From CAVTYH01 sp963738835 (GTDB lineage Bacteria > Planctomycetota > Planctomycetia > Pirellulales > JADZDJ01), in the NCBI GenBank assembly GCA_963738835.1, contig CAVTYH010000001.1:1-64000 (forward strand): a stretch of 64,000 nt of DNA. Direction: 5' to 3'. This document shows, piece after piece, positions 1 through 9,408 of this stretch (position 1 is its first letter; every line of letters starts with the position of its first letter). The notes below the pieces were generated by a model. It was given only the letters and a program-made list of their open reading frames with translations, had not been told where the DNA came from and made no database searches. A program made the position numbers and the translations under genes.

Positions 1-2
1 GT

Positions 3-104
3 TATTATCTGCGTCGGCGGGGCAAAGCTGGGGATGAACAGGGCGACGAAGAATCGTCGAGCTGGCTGTTCGCACGCTTGCAGCCCTTTCCCGGTGACGG
101 ATGA
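3..104 (+). CDS. C-terminal end of an unidentified protein (partial)
   Basis: An open frame enters from the left edge and ends at TGA 102-104. It encodes about 33 residues rich in Gly, Glu and Ser that finish with LFARLQPFPGDG. The stop overlaps the ATG of the sigma factor as ATGA, the usual sign of translational coupling, which is the main reason to believe the frame is coding. No domain can be recognised in so short a tail, so no function is assigned. Confidence 0.4.
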   Translation, partial: YYLRRRGKAGDEQGDEESSSWLFARLQPFPGDG

Positions 105-690
105 ACGATTCACTCGAAAAACTACTTATTCGGCTCAATGCGGGCGATGAACTTGCCGTTCGGCAAATGTTTGTCGCCTTCGAGCCCTACATGCGAATGG
201 TCATTCGCCGGCGCATCTCCGGATCGCTGCACGCCAAGTTCGATTCGGCCGATGTTGTGCAATCGGTCTGGGCAGATTTTGTCGAGGGTGTGCAAAAATC
301 GAAATGGACATTTGCCAATCTCGATCAATTCCGCGCGTTTTTGCTCAAAATGACCCGTAACCGCTTTATCGATCGGCTCCGCAAATATCGAAAGTCGCTG
401 CGATGTGAAGTGAACTTATTGGACGAGAATGTCGAAGCTTTGCCGGCAGATCGGCGCCGCGAGCTAGCGAAAATTTTTATGCGGGCGAATTGTGGCAGCA
501 AATGATTGAGGCCTGTCCAGCCGGCCATTACGACATTCTTGCTCTGAAGCCCCAAGGAGCAACGATCGCGGAGATCGCCGAGCGCACTAACCTCCACGAA
601 AGCAGTGTTCGTCGCATCCTCTACGATATCGCACAGCGAGTTACCCAACTGCGCCAGCAGGCGACCGCGAGTTGGGACTTGGGACGGTAA
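101..690 (+). CDS. ECF-type RNA polymerase sigma factor (frameshifted)
   Basis: Directs RNA polymerase to a dedicated promoter set. Residues 1-100 form the sigma-2 region (FDSADVVQSVWADF, then the FRAFLLKMTRNRFIDRLRK helix). The sigma-4 helix-turn-helix (ILALKPQGATIAEIAERTN, then ESSVRRILYDI) lies in another frame from about 465 onward. Joining the two gives about 195 residues, normal for the family. The break lies near 460-490, around AAAATTTTT, and is probably a sequencing indel. The ATG at 101 overlaps the upstream stop, and the TAA at 688 is 7 bp before the kinase start, so the sigma factor and kinase are almost certainly one operon. ECF sigma factors paired with Ser/Thr kinases are typical of planctomycetes. 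No anti-sigma factor is visible, so the kinase may regulate the factor (inference). Confidence 0.85.
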
Positions 691-697
691 CAGACGC

Positions 698-3272
698 ATG
701 AAAGTTTCTCTGCAGCTCGAGCCGGCGAGCAACTCCGGGCACGTGCCGTCAACGTTCGATGTAACGATCGTGCGAAAGCCGGCGACCGATAGTTCGCTCG
801 AAAGAATTCTCGCCGCCACGCTGGAAGCGATGGCCGACGAATGGCGAAATGGCCGCGCCAGGCCAGCCGAGAATTGGCTTGTCGAGCATCCTGAATTGGC
901 CGCCAATCCCGAAGCCGCCGTCCGCATCGTTTACGAAGAGTTCTGCTTGCGGGAAGAGCATGGAGAGCTTGTCGATTCGACCGAAATTTATCAGCGCTTT
1001 CCGCAGTGGCAGGAAAGCTTAGCCGTGGTGCTCGATTGCCATCGCGTGCTGCACAGCGAACATAAACCCGTCGAATTTCCCACGGCTGACAAATCCCTTG
1101 GCGAATTCAAATTGCTAAGCGAACTTCGGCGCGGCGTTCGGGGCGTGTTTTTCTTGCGACGCAACCCTCGCTGTCGGACCGGCCGCTCGTGGTCAAGCTG
1201 ACGGCGTGCAGTGGCCAAGAACATTTGTCGCTGGCGCGCTGCAACACACTCATATCGTGCCGCTCTATCTTGTGCAGGATTTTCCGGAAGAAAACTGCGA
1301 ACGCTCTGCATGCCGTACCTGGGCGGAGCAACTTGGGCGGCAGTGTTGCACGGGCTGAAGGGATGCCCGCTTGCAGATCGCTCTGGCGAGCACATCGTTG
1401 AACAACTGACTGCGGCACAACGGCAAGAATCGGCCGTGTTTGCCCCGGCCGGACCAGCCATCGGGTTTTTGGCCCGCTCGTCGTTCATCGACGCCGTGTG
1501 TTGGATCGGCGCCTGCCTGGCCGATGCGCTGCAGTACGCACACCAGCGCGGCATGGTGCATCTGGACATCAAGCCATCGAATGTGTTGCTGACGGGCGAT
1601 GGACAACCAATGCTGCTGGATTTTCACCTGGCTTGCGACATCGATCGCTTGCGCGAGAAAATGTCGATCGATTTGGCGGCACGCTGGGATACATGTCGCC
1701 CGAACAGCGCGCCGCGGCCGACGCGCTGAAGCGAGGCGTTCCAGTCACCGAGCGGCTCGACGGCCAGTCGGACATCTACTCGCTCGGGGTGCTGTTGTAC
1801 GAATCGCTTGCTGGCCGGCTGCCCGCCGCCGATTGGGCAGTTGCGAGACGAAACCTGCATCAAGCCAATCCCCAGATAAGTCATGGAATTGAAGATGTTC
1901 TTTGCAAGTGCTTACGCATTCTTCAGCGGCGCTACCGTGATGCCGGCCAATTGGCAACCGATTTGCGTGCCATTGGCCAGCATGCCCTTGCGCGGAGTTG
2001 CAAACCGCAGCGTTGTCGACGCTGGCAGAAGTGGCGTCGCCGCAAGCCGCATGCGATGGCGCTGTTAGTCGTTGGTCTGGCGGCGACAGCAATCGTGTGC
2101 GGCGTTGGTGGACTTTTCTATCGCGACCGCGTTCGATTTGCCGAAGCCGGATTGCTGCAATCGCAACGGGAATTGGAACAAAAGGAATTCGCACCGTCGA
2201 TTCAGCACGCTGAGGCCGCCGCGGGCTATCTGCATTGGATTCCCTGGCAGGCTGATCTGAAGAGCCGGCTGAAAAAACAGGCTGCGAACGCAAAAAGAGC
2301 CCAAGCGGTTGCTGCTCTGCGTGAATTGGTTGACCAGCTTCGCTTTCTCGACATCCAACAAATCAGTCATCAAAAGCTTGCAGAAATCGCCGCAGGCTGC
2401 CAAACGATTTGGCAATCTCGCGGAGCACTCGTGCCGCGGGACGCTGCGGAGAACGAGAAGCCCGCCGATGGCGGCCTCGACGAACAATTGCGCCGCGACT
2501 TGATCGACTTGGCAATTTTATCGGCCAGACTCGAAGTCCGTTCGCGCCAGCCGCAAGCAAATCCGCAACCCGACGTCAGGCTATTCAGAATTTGAGTGAG
2601 GCTCGAAAGCTCTGCGGCTCGAGCCCTTGGTTGGATCTTGAAGAGCGCGATTATCGGGGCGATTTGGAATCGGGTATTCAAGCAGCGCAAACGGATGTAT
2701 TGCCGGCCGCTGGCAATGCTTGGGAGCACTACACCATTGGGCGCTGGCTGATGCAGCACGGGTCGCTATCCGCGGCTGATCGCGAATTCGCGGCGGCCAT
2801 CAATTTACAACCAGATGAATTCTGGGCTCATTTCCAACGGACGCGGTGTGCTTTTCAACTCAAGAATTATGACGAGGCGTTGATTTCTGCTACGGTATGC
2901 ATTGCGTTGACACCGAGGAGCGCGGAGTGTTATTTCAACCGCGCTTTGTGTCATGAATCGCTCGGCCAAGATGAACCAGCGCTGGCGGATTTTTCTCGAG
3001 CCCTTGAACTCGATCCAAATTTCTCCCCAGCCGCTCTTGCTCGCGGCAAGGTTTTCGTTCGGCTGCAGCAGTTTGCCAAGGCTGAATCCGATTTGGAAAC
3101 AGCACTCACTCACGGCAGCCGCCCGAGCGACGTTTACTTTCAGCTGGCTCGCCTTGGCGTTGCCCAGCACGATACAGCCAAAGCCCGTATTTGGCTGCAG
3201 AAATCTTTGGCCGATGATCCTGCGAATGATGCTGCAATCGCCCTCGAAATGGAATTGGCTGCTAAACCGTAA
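698..3272 (+). CDS. Ser/Thr protein kinase with C-terminal TPR repeats (several frameshifts)
   Basis: Predicted membrane-anchored Hanks-type kinase. The ATG at 698 lies 7 bp after the sigma factor stop. In order: a planctomycete-style N-terminal region (WRNGRARPAENWLVEHPEL), glycine-rich loop (LGEFKLLSELxRG), a VVK lysine, catalytic loop HLDIKPSNVLL, LLDFHLA in place of DFG, LGYMSPEQ, one transmembrane helix near 2055-2110 (ALLVVGLAATAIVCGVGGLFY), a helical linker, then three or four TPRs (2700-3250). The reconstructed length is about 858 residues. The frame breaks near 1140-1160, 1235, 1293, 1650 and 2570. At 1235 and 1293 one missing C fully restores a kinase-like reading, so errors rather than decay are likely. 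HLD for HRD and DFH for DFG recur in some planctomycete kinases; activity is uncertain. It may phosphorylate or control the adjacent sigma factor (inference). Confidence 0.82.
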
Positions 3273-3376
3273 AATTTATCGGCGCATTTTTATTGAAGAC
3301 AACTGAGTGCGGCCCAAACCAAATTGAATCGATTTAATTAACTCTGGTTTGCGGCGTGATCGGTGCTCGGTCGGCG

Positions 3377-5509
3377 CTACTTCCACCACCAGCGTTGGTT
3401 TTGTGTGGCTGATTGGGTAAAGACGGTGTCGGCGGCAATTACGGCGTTTGAGACCGGAGTTGTTAAAGCGACCCAATTCGATGCCGCGGAACTGGTGCCA
3501 TTATAAGCCACGACTGCAAAATAAGTGGTCGATCCGGCCACCAAACCTTGAATCGCCACCGAAGTGCTGTCGCTTCCGACAGTTCCGAGCAACACCGACC
3601 GGAAGCCGTTCCAGTAAAAAATGGCGTAGCCAGTCGCAGCGGCCGAGGCGCCCCAGGTGAGCATGCCGGTCGTGGTTGAAGTGGCCGAGGCGGTCAGATT
3701 CGTGGGCGGCGAGACCGCCGCTGCAGCGGGCATGGCAACGCTGACCCATCCGCTAGAGGCACTTGAAGTGGCGTTGTACGCGCTGACATAGAAATACTCA
3801 GTACTACCGGGCGATTGGCCGCGGATGTCTGCCGAGGTAGCGCCGGCACCGACACTGGCCACTTGTACCGACTGCACGCCATTCCATTCATAAACGATAT
3901 AGCCGGTCGCGCCCGTCGTTGCGTTCCATGAGACGTGTGCAACCGTGCTCGAAGTGGCGACCGCATTCACGCCCGCCGGCGCGGTGACCGATATGGTCGC
4001 TGTGAGGGTGGTTGCTTGCACCCAACCAGTCGCGGTCGATCCGGCTGAGTTGACGGCTGCCACTTCAAAATAATATGTCGTGCCGGCCGACAGACTGCCC
4101 GCCGCGAAGGATGCGGCACCAGAACCGAGCGATCCAATGAGTACCGCCTGGCCGTTCTCTAGTTCGTAGACGTTGTAACCAGTAGCGCTGCTTGAGGCCG
4201 ACCAACTAAGGTTGATCTGAGTGCTCGAAATCGCTTGCGCCGTAAAATTAGTCGGCGCGGTGGGAGCCGTCACCGTCGTAGTCGTTCCGCCGCTGGTTGA
4301 ACTGGCGCTGCCATAACTTGCAAGATAGGGAATGAGCAGATTCGCAACGGGACTGCCGCGGCCGGTGGCCAAATCGTAGCCGGGTCTGGCGGCTTGAAAT
4401 TGTGTGCTGCCACTGGTGATGTCGTGGAAGTCAGAAGCCGAGGCCGCAAAAATGGCGGCCAAGGTTTGTGTGGCGCCATTGAGTGTCCCGAGACCAATCA
4501 GGGCCCGTCCCTGATCAGCAATTGCCACGAGCGCTGCCCATTGCGGTGCGCCGGCGCTGGTGCCTCCGACCGAAATCCATCCATGGTCCGGGCCGAATGT
4601 GTCGTAGACCGCCATTCCGATTCCAGCGTTGTAGGCGACGTCGGGCACTTTGCGGCCCGAGAATTCCCTGCTCACTCCGCCGCCACCACTCCACGTCTGC
4701 CCACCGCTTGTGGTTGGCGTCCAGGCCGTTTCGTTCGTGATCGCTCCGCTGGAGGTTAGATACAAATCGGTCCCGCCGACCGCCAGGACATTGGGGGATT
4801 CCGCCGGGAAACTTGGATGCCCATCATCACCCGACGAAGCGACAAATGTGATTCCTTGATGTCCGCTGGGGGTGACAAGGTACATGTTGCTCAAGTTTTT
4901 ATCGTACGAGGCGTTGCTTGCATTATCGTCGCTTCCCCAACTCATCGAAATGGCCGAAACTCCGGCCACTTGACGAGCATAGTTGACGGCCGCGAACAGA
5001 TTCGTATCCGAAGCACTATTCGCTTCGACAAGCAGAATGTTTGCGCCAGGAGCGATGGCGTGCGCCCATTCGACATCCAGGGCCGTCTCTCCTTCCCAGC
5101 CCTGGCTTGGATCGGTCCCCGGCAAATTTGTGCCGCCGCTTTGATTGACGATCTTAAAGCTTGGGGGCGCCGCGATGCCGAGCTTTGCATCGAAAGCGGC
5201 CAGATCGGAGGCGATGTTCGGATCGCTGTAGGCGTCGATGATCGCAATCGTTTGGCCGCGCCCGTCGGCCGCTGTCGATCCGAACGACACGTTGTTAAAT
5301 CCGTAAGCCGCGCAAATTTGGGCCGGCGTGTAGCCACTAATCGAGGAGTTAGCGTGCGGAATCAAGTAATAGTCCGGCTTGAAACTGCTCGCCGTGAGAA
5401 GTTGGCGCGGTTCAAGGTCCTCCACTCGGAGCGTACGACTAGCACGAATCGTCGGGTGGGAGCGACGACGGCGCGACAAGGCCGTCTGTGATAACTTCTT
5501 TCGCAGCAT
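3377..5509 (-). CDS. Secreted S53 (sedolisin-type) serine-carboxyl peptidase with fibronectin III domains
   Basis: About 710 residues from the ATG at 5509; a TTG 21 bases upstream (5530) is a weaker start. A basic N-terminus carries LEPRQLL, the planctomycete LEPR-x-LL export motif. The peptidase domain follows (about residues 45-390): ExxxD catalytic pair in GETALDVEW, an oxyanion Asp in SSGDDGHPS, and the nucleophile Ser in VGGTSAGAPQWAAL, so the S53 Glu-Asp-Asp-Ser set is complete. Three fibronectin type III modules (about 420-690) follow, each starting APTNFTA- or PTNLTA-like and ending with TYYFEVAA- or TYFAVVAY-like strands. It probably degrades extracellular protein at acidic pH, with the FN3 modules as spacers or adhesion units. 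Neither a dockerin nor a PEP-CTERM anchor is seen at its C-terminus. No recognisable operon partner; it is convergent with the upstream kinase gene. Confidence 0.88.
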   Translation of the reverse strand: MLRKKLSQTALSRRRRSHPTIRASRTLRVEDLEPRQLLTASSFKPDYYLIPHANSSISGYTPAQICAAYGFNNVSFGSTAADGRGQTIAIIDAYSDPNIASDLAAFDAKLGIAAPPSFKIVNQSGGTNLPGTDPSQGWEGETALDVEWAHAIAPGANILLVEANSASDTNLFAAVNYARQVAGVSAISMSWGSDDNASNASYDKNLSNMYLVTPSGHQGITFVASSGDDGHPSFPAESPNVLAVGGTDLYLTSSGAITNETAWTPTTSGGQTWSGGGGVSREFSGRKVPDVAYNAGIGMAVYDTFGPDHGWISVGGTSAGAPQWAALVAIADQGRALIGLGTLNGATQTLAAIFAASASDFHDITSGSTQFQAARPGYDLATGRGSPVANLLIPYLASYGSASSTSGGTTTTVTAPTAPTNFTAQAISSTQINLSWSASSSATGYNVYELENGQAVLIGSLGSGAASFAAGSLSAGTTYYFEVAAVNSAGSTATGWVQATTLTATISVTAPAGVNAVATSSTVAHVSWNATTGATGYIVYEWNGVQSVQVASVGAGATSADIRGQSPGSTEYFYVSAYNATSSASSGWVSVAMPAAAAVSPPTNLTASATSTTTGMLTWGASAAATGYAIFYWNGFRSVLLGTVGSDSTSVAIQGLVAGSTTYFAVVAYNGTSSAASNWVALTTPVSNAVIAADTVFTQSATQNQRWWWK

Positions 5510-5643
5510 GGGGGAGCAATAATTGGTCAATGCGCGTTGTGACGCTGGCTTAATGGTTCGATCGCGTGCCTGTCGTCGACGAGCCGCTATAAATATGAAC
5601 GTAATTCATGCTGCCAAGCGCACAAAATCCAATGATTATTTGA

Positions 5644-5916
5644 TTGGGCATTCATCGCACCCGCGGGACAGCGCTCGCCGATTTGAACGCCTACCAGAGC
5701 GATCGCATCTTTTCCGACGCTGCCTTGCTCGCGCTGGGCGATTTCGATAATTCGGGCGGCGTCACGAATCGCGATATGCAGAGACTGCTCGATTTGGTCG
5801 CCAGTCAAGCGTCAATTGCTGCAAATCGTCTGTTTGAACTTCGCATTGGACGGCGCAACTCTCGTCCCCACAATCAGAAAGCCCTTCGACGTTCTCGTCG
5901 AAGGGCTCATTTCTAA
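5644..5916 (+). pseudogene. Dockerin/EF-hand-like gene fragment
   Basis: The frame contains GDFDNSGGVTNRDMQRLLDLV. Its loop DFDNSGGVTNRD has acidic or polar residues at positions 1, 3, 5 and 12, as in a type I dockerin or EF-hand calcium site. Planctomycete surface proteins often end in such a module. An in-frame TGA immediately precedes 5644, no signal or catalytic domain is present, and the last third is only the translation of a tRNA-associated repeat. This is best read as the orphaned 3' end of a larger surface-protein gene lost by deletion or rearrangement. A short active protein is less likely. Confidence 0.4.
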
Positions 5917-5952
5917 AAATAGTCGGGGCGAAAGGATTTGAACCTTCGGCCT
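5835..5952 (-). repeat. Decayed copy of tRNA-Pro 3' end plus terminator hairpin (copy B)
   Basis: Bases 5921-5952 are identical over 32 nt to 9333-9364, the 3' half (T-arm and acceptor strand) of the intact tRNA-Pro. Immediately downstream in the tRNA sense is a perfect 12-bp hairpin (about 5880-5907; AGCCCTTCGACG against its complement), matching the position and sequence of the intact tRNA's terminator. Bases 5835-5900 are also similar to copy C at 6990-7075. The tRNA 5' half is missing, so it cannot make a tRNA. Possible origins are an attachment-site duplication left by a tRNA-targeting integrative element, or a degraded tandem tRNA duplication. Confidence 0.7.
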
Positions 5953-6067
5953 GTCGCCCCGCCGCGGCGGGCAGGCAGCGGCGACCGCACTCGCCGGGTC
6001 GCCCTCGGCGACTCGAGACGTGGCGAGCTGAGCCAGGCACCCGTTTGTCGATAGGATTGAAAGGCAA

Positions 6068-6087
6068 CATGCTCGGTGTCGAGCATG
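6068..6087 (-). terminator. Hairpin after the small secreted protein gene
   Basis: CATGCTCG and CGAGCATG form a perfect 8-bp stem with a 4-nt loop, 9 bp beyond the inferred stop at 6097. On the minus strand it is followed by TTGCCTTTC, only a weak U-tract, so this is a possible but imperfect intrinsic terminator. Confidence 0.35.
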
Positions 6088-6096
6088 CGCCGATCA

Positions 6097-6603
6097 TTAC
6101 TTGGTGATTTTCGATGCTGGCGGTGACGCTAAGGGCGAAGCTGCCCCCGGGGCTTTATTCAAGTACTTGTTAATCGGAATGTCATAGTACGCCAAATACG
6201 GTTGTGGCTGGCCGTCGACCCTATCGGGTGAGGATCCGAATCATGGCGCGGTCTGCAAATTCCTTGCGTATCTGCACTTGCCCCGCGCCTTGCCATCCTG
6301 GGTCGTTTTCAACTCGATGGGCGCCTTCACGTCATACGAGTGGCCACCCTGATTGTCGGTCTGCTTACTGAAAGCAATCAGCTCGATCGAATAGAAGGGC
6401 TTCAGTCTCCCTTCGTCGGCGAGGGTAAACACGACGGTCAGCGTGTCGGGACCAGCGGCGTTTACCGCCACGTCGTACTTCAACCCCCACTCGTCTTTCG
6501 AGGGACCAAGCCCATTGTAGATCGCCCAACTGCGGCCAGACATCACTATAATTGTTGCGACAACCAACATTCCCGTCGCCACGCGTGATAATCGAATGCT
6601 CAT
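6097..6603 (-). CDS. Small secreted protein of unknown function (frameshifted)
   Basis: The start is ATG at 6603, preceded by AAAGGGTGAAGG, and not the upstream in-frame ATGs. A signal peptide follows (MSIRLSRVATGMLVVATII, ending ...SGRSWA), then a short soluble domain (LTVVFTLADEGRLKPFYSIEL) likely to form a small beta fold. The simple frame stops at 6241, but the next frames continue with protein-like sequence (VDGQPQPYLAYYDIPINKYL) to TAA 6097-6099. Two indels, near 6265 and 6225, would join everything into about 168 residues. No family recognised. Planctomycete genomes carry many such small exported proteins. Neighbours give no functional hint. Confidence 0.55.
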
Positions 6604-6743
6604 AGCACCTTCACCCTTTAAGGATATGGAAACGCAGTCGCCGATCCAAGCGTCGGCACCTCGGCATCTGTCCATCCAGTGGACCATTCAAGCCGCGCGA
6701 TCGATTCGGGCAATATCAATCTGAGAGCTGGTATTCTGGTATC

Positions 6744-6887
6744 GTGACCAATTCCATTCGTTCGCTAGCACAGCACGCCCGAACTACTTCCGACTTGGCT
6801 GAGGAACAGGCGCAAAAACTAAAGGCCGCGAACGCAACGCGACGCTTGCTAATCCGCGAGCTACGTATGCAGGGGTTGCTAAAATGA
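6744..6887 (+). CDS. Possible 47-residue protein
   Basis: A GTG-initiated frame encodes a helical, charged sequence including AEEQAQKLKAANATRRLLIR. Composition looks protein-like, but there is no clear ribosome-binding site and no recognised family. It lies in the otherwise gene-poor stretch 6604-7316. It may be a small DNA-binding or remnant protein; low confidence. Confidence 0.25.
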   Translation: MTNSIRSLAQHARTTSDLAEEQAQKLKAANATRRLLIRELRMQGLLK

Positions 6888-6989
6888 TCCCACTCAAAAA
6901 CAATCATCGCCGTTTGAACCACGCGATCTTGAGCGGCAGAAAATGCTTGCATGAATCACCGAAATTGACTGTCCGTTTGTCACGACTCA

Positions 6990-7075
6990 ATTGAACTTTC
7001 GCCTCGATGGCGCAACTTGTGTCGCCACAATCAGAAAGCCCTTCGACGTATTCGCCGAATGGCTTAATTCGAGGA
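6990..7075 (-). repeat. Second, more decayed copy of the tRNA-Pro downstream segment (copy C)
   Basis: Similar to 5835-5935: both start TTGAACTT, share CACAATCAGAAAGCCC followed by TTCGACGT, then an imperfect version of the terminator hairpin, then AGTCGGGGCGA (the tRNA 3' acceptor strand). Similarity ends there, so only the acceptor end of the tRNA survives. With copy B and the intact tRNA at 9335-9408 this makes three related modules in one orientation. The rest of 6604-7316 shows only the weak 6744 frame and a C14 tract. Confidence 0.6.
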
Positions 7076-7195
7076 AAAGTCGGGGCGACAAGACATCGTT
7101 AGGACTTTTTATGGTCGGCTTGCGAAGCTGGCCGAGCGCTTTAGTCCTTTCCGCCGAGCGACTTATGACGATTTGTGCCGACTAGTTCTCACCGT

Positions 7196-7209
7196 CCCCC
7201 CCCCCCCCC
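7196..7209. repeat. C14 homopolymer tract
   Basis: Fourteen consecutive C bases in a non-coding stretch about 110 bp beyond the 3' end of the downstream kinase gene. Its true length is unreliable in an assembly that elsewhere mis-sizes short G/C runs. No gene start is close enough to propose phase variation. Confidence 0.8.
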
Positions 7210-7316
7210 ATTAATTTCCTATCGATGGAGCCAACCGGGTTCCGTTTGCCCCACGATTCAAACGCGGCTTTTCCGACCGCTAGATAGCCGGTAGACCCAA
7301 ATAAATGCATGACGCC

Positions 7317-9004
7317 CTAAGCGGTGCCTCCGGCTGCATGTAGTCGCAGGATTCGCACCAAGCTGAGCAGTCCCACTAGCAGAATCAATGCGACGACAGC
7401 GCCTAAGGAAACTGCCGCGATCATATACGACACTGCTTCATCGTGGGCCGCCTTCACCGTCAATTCGGAATGCTCTTTCAAGCTCTTTGAGAACGCGGTC
7501 AGTCCTTCTGCATAGGCAAGTTTGTCGCGTTTATATTCGTCGCTATTCAATAACTCCCACGCCTGACGGTCCTTTCCCTCGCGGACCAAGCTAAAAGCTT
7601 GATCTTCCCGTTTCGCAAGGGCTTCATTCGACTGATCGACCTCGGCCAATTCCGATCTCGCCTCTGGGACCAATTCGGTCGCCAGATTGATCGCGGCGAA
7701 AATTCTGGGCAGGTGCTGTCGGTAACGCTGTTCCCAGCGTGCTTCGCCTGTGACCGCTGCGAGAGAACAGGAATTCGTCAATACTTCGTCCAAGTATAGA
7801 ATCTCGCCCCGCAGTTCTTGGATTTGCATTTCGCGATGCTGGATCGTTTCGATCACTCGGTAATTGCGATACGTTGTCCAAGCCATCGCACTGGCCAGTA
7901 CGGCCAGCATTAAGACGCTTCCGACGGCGATTATTGATGCGAGTGGGTTACGTCGAGCAAAACTTACGAGCTGCTCCAAAGGCGTTGCCGAACGAGCTGT
8001 GATCGGCTCGCCTCTAAGAAAGCGGTGCAAATCGTTCGCCAGTTCACCCGCCGTTGAATAACGATTGGCAGGCGACTTTTCTAAGCACTTCAGGCATATC
8101 GTCTCTAAGTCGCGTGGGCAGGAAGGCCGCACCCGCCGAATGGGCACAGGCACGCCGCTAATGACGAGTTGCAGCGATTCGACTGTCGAAGCCCCTTCAA
8201 ACGGCGTTCGCCCTGCCAGCAATCGGTAGAGAATCGCCCCCAACGCGTAAATATCGACAGACAGCGTTGCATCGCGAGTGCGGCCGCTCGCCTGCTCCGG
8301 AGACATATAGCCGATGCTGCCCATCACGGACACGGTTCTAGTATGGCTGTCGTCTTCGCCTACCTTTTTTGCGAGTCCGAAATCCGTGATCTTCGGTTCG
8401 CCATTCTCGTCGAAGAGCACATTGCCCGGCTTGAGATCTCGGTGGATGACGCGGGCTTGATGAGCATGGTCCATAGCCTCCGCAAGTTTGGCCACTAACT
8501 CAGCCGATTCACGCGGCGAAAGTGGCGACTCCTCAATCCGATCTTCCAGACTGCCGCCCGCACAATACTCCAAAGCGAGAAAGGGTAATCCTTCGTCCGA
8601 GCCAACTTCGTAGATCTGGACGAAATTGTGGTGCTTGAGCCGTGCGACTGCTTCTGCCTCCGTCTGAAAACGGGCCAACTCGACTTCACCAGCATGACCT
8701 CCAGCAAGAATGACCTTTAAGGCGACTGTGCGTTTCAGCCGTGAATCTTGCCCTTGTAGACCACTCCCATTCCACCGCGACCGATCTCAGCCACGATTTC
8801 GTAGGAGGCGATTTTCTTTGCTAGTCTCGATTTCTTTTCAATCGAGTCAAGCGAGGCAGAACCTTGCAGGAACTGAGCGTGCTGTTCGCCCACAGCATCT
8901 GGATTCGTCGACGCAGGTGAAGTTGCGGTCTCGTGCTGGGCACGGAGGTCGACAGTGACGTCTGGTGGGAGACTTCCATCACGTTGCGATTGTTTTGATG
9001 GCAC
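7317..9004 (-). CDS. Transmembrane Ser/Thr protein kinase (one frameshift)
   Basis: Hanks-type kinase of about 562 residues once one frameshift is repaired. In order: about 65 residues of low-complexity N-terminus, glycine-rich loop IGRGGMGVVYKG, VALK lysine, HRDLKPGNVLFDE catalytic loop, ITDFGLAKK, GYMSPEQASG activation segment, subdomains IX-XI to about residue 320 (CLEKSPANRYST). Then come a transmembrane helix (IIAVGSVLMLAVLASAMAW), an approximately 150-residue helical extracytoplasmic region, and a second transmembrane helix near the C-terminus. All catalytic residues are present, so it should be active. The frame breaks near 8750, where one extra G in AAGGGCAAG restores KGQDSRLKRTVALK. 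The gene stands alone; its substrate cannot be inferred. Confidence 0.88.
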
Positions 9005-9334
9005 TTTTACTCGCAGCGTAATGCTCAGTGGAGCGGATCAGCGACGACCGTGATCAGGATTCGTCTGTGTTTTGTGAGAGTGCCTCGTGCGGAGTCGCAG
9101 AGAGGCGAAAGCTATTCACTCTATTCTATCAAAGAACACCCCTGTATCGGCAGACAGGGGAAGCTGTTTGAACCGCGAAAAAGTCAAGCCAGATTGAGAC
9201 TTGCGGCATTCGAGCTAAACTTCCCCCACGCCAATCCGATGCGATTTGAACTCCGACCCGAGCAAGAATTGCTCGGGATTTCAAGCAAAAAGCCCTCCGA
9301 CACATTAGTCGAAGGGCCTTACTTCTTTGTTGAG
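9005..9334. other. Non-coding stretch with hairpins, downstream of tRNA-Pro
   Basis: No credible gene. Two inverted repeats are clear besides the terminator: CCCCTGT/ACAGGGG at 9139-9160 (7-bp stem) and CCCGAGCAA/TTGCTCGGG at 9257-9277 (9-bp stem, 3-nt loop). Neither is followed by a good U-tract on either strand. They could be secondary terminators or processing structures in the tRNA transcript. Confidence 0.5.
9287..9319 (-). terminator. Rho-independent terminator of tRNA-Pro
   Basis: On the minus strand, GCCCTTCGAC and GTCGGAGGGC form a 10-bp stem (one G-U pair) followed directly by TTTTT. It lies 16 nt beyond the tRNA 3' end, and the same hairpin accompanies the two decayed tRNA copies. 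Confidence 0.75.
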
Positions 9335-9408
9335 TCGGGGCGAAAGGATTTGAACCTTCGGCCTCTTGGTCCCAAACCAAGCACTCTGCCAGGCTGAGCT
9401 ACGCCCCG
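9335..9408 (-). tRNA. tRNA-Pro (anticodon TGG)
   Basis: 74-nt cloverleaf on the minus strand. The acceptor stem CGGGGCG pairs with CGCCCCG, with discriminator A. D-arm AGCTCAGCCTGGCAGAG-like; anticodon arm CTTGG-TTTGGGA-CCAAG with TGG at positions 34-36; T-arm with GGTTCAAATCC. The CCA tail is not encoded (bases after the discriminator read CTC). It decodes CCA and, by wobble, other Pro codons. The 3' half is duplicated at 5921-5952. Confidence 0.96.

Noticed and set aside
698..3272. Kinase treated as a decayed pseudogene
   Set aside because: Single-base corrections restore full conserved motifs, and essential genes elsewhere show the same indels, so errors are more likely than decay.
5762..6097. 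Minus-strand frame of 111 aa, and a similar one at 9129-9380, both containing EGSNPFAPT
   Set aside because: This peptide is the translation of a tRNA 3' half in a shadow frame. The frames cover the tRNA-Pro and its decayed copy and have no protein features.
6716..6952. 78-aa minus-strand frame
   Set aside because: Low-quality composition and no motif; the opposite 6744-6887 frame looks slightly better, though still weak.
5953..9332. Complete mobile element between the tRNA-Pro repeats
   Set aside because: No integrase, transposase, relaxase or phage gene is present; only the possible attachment-site repeats support it.
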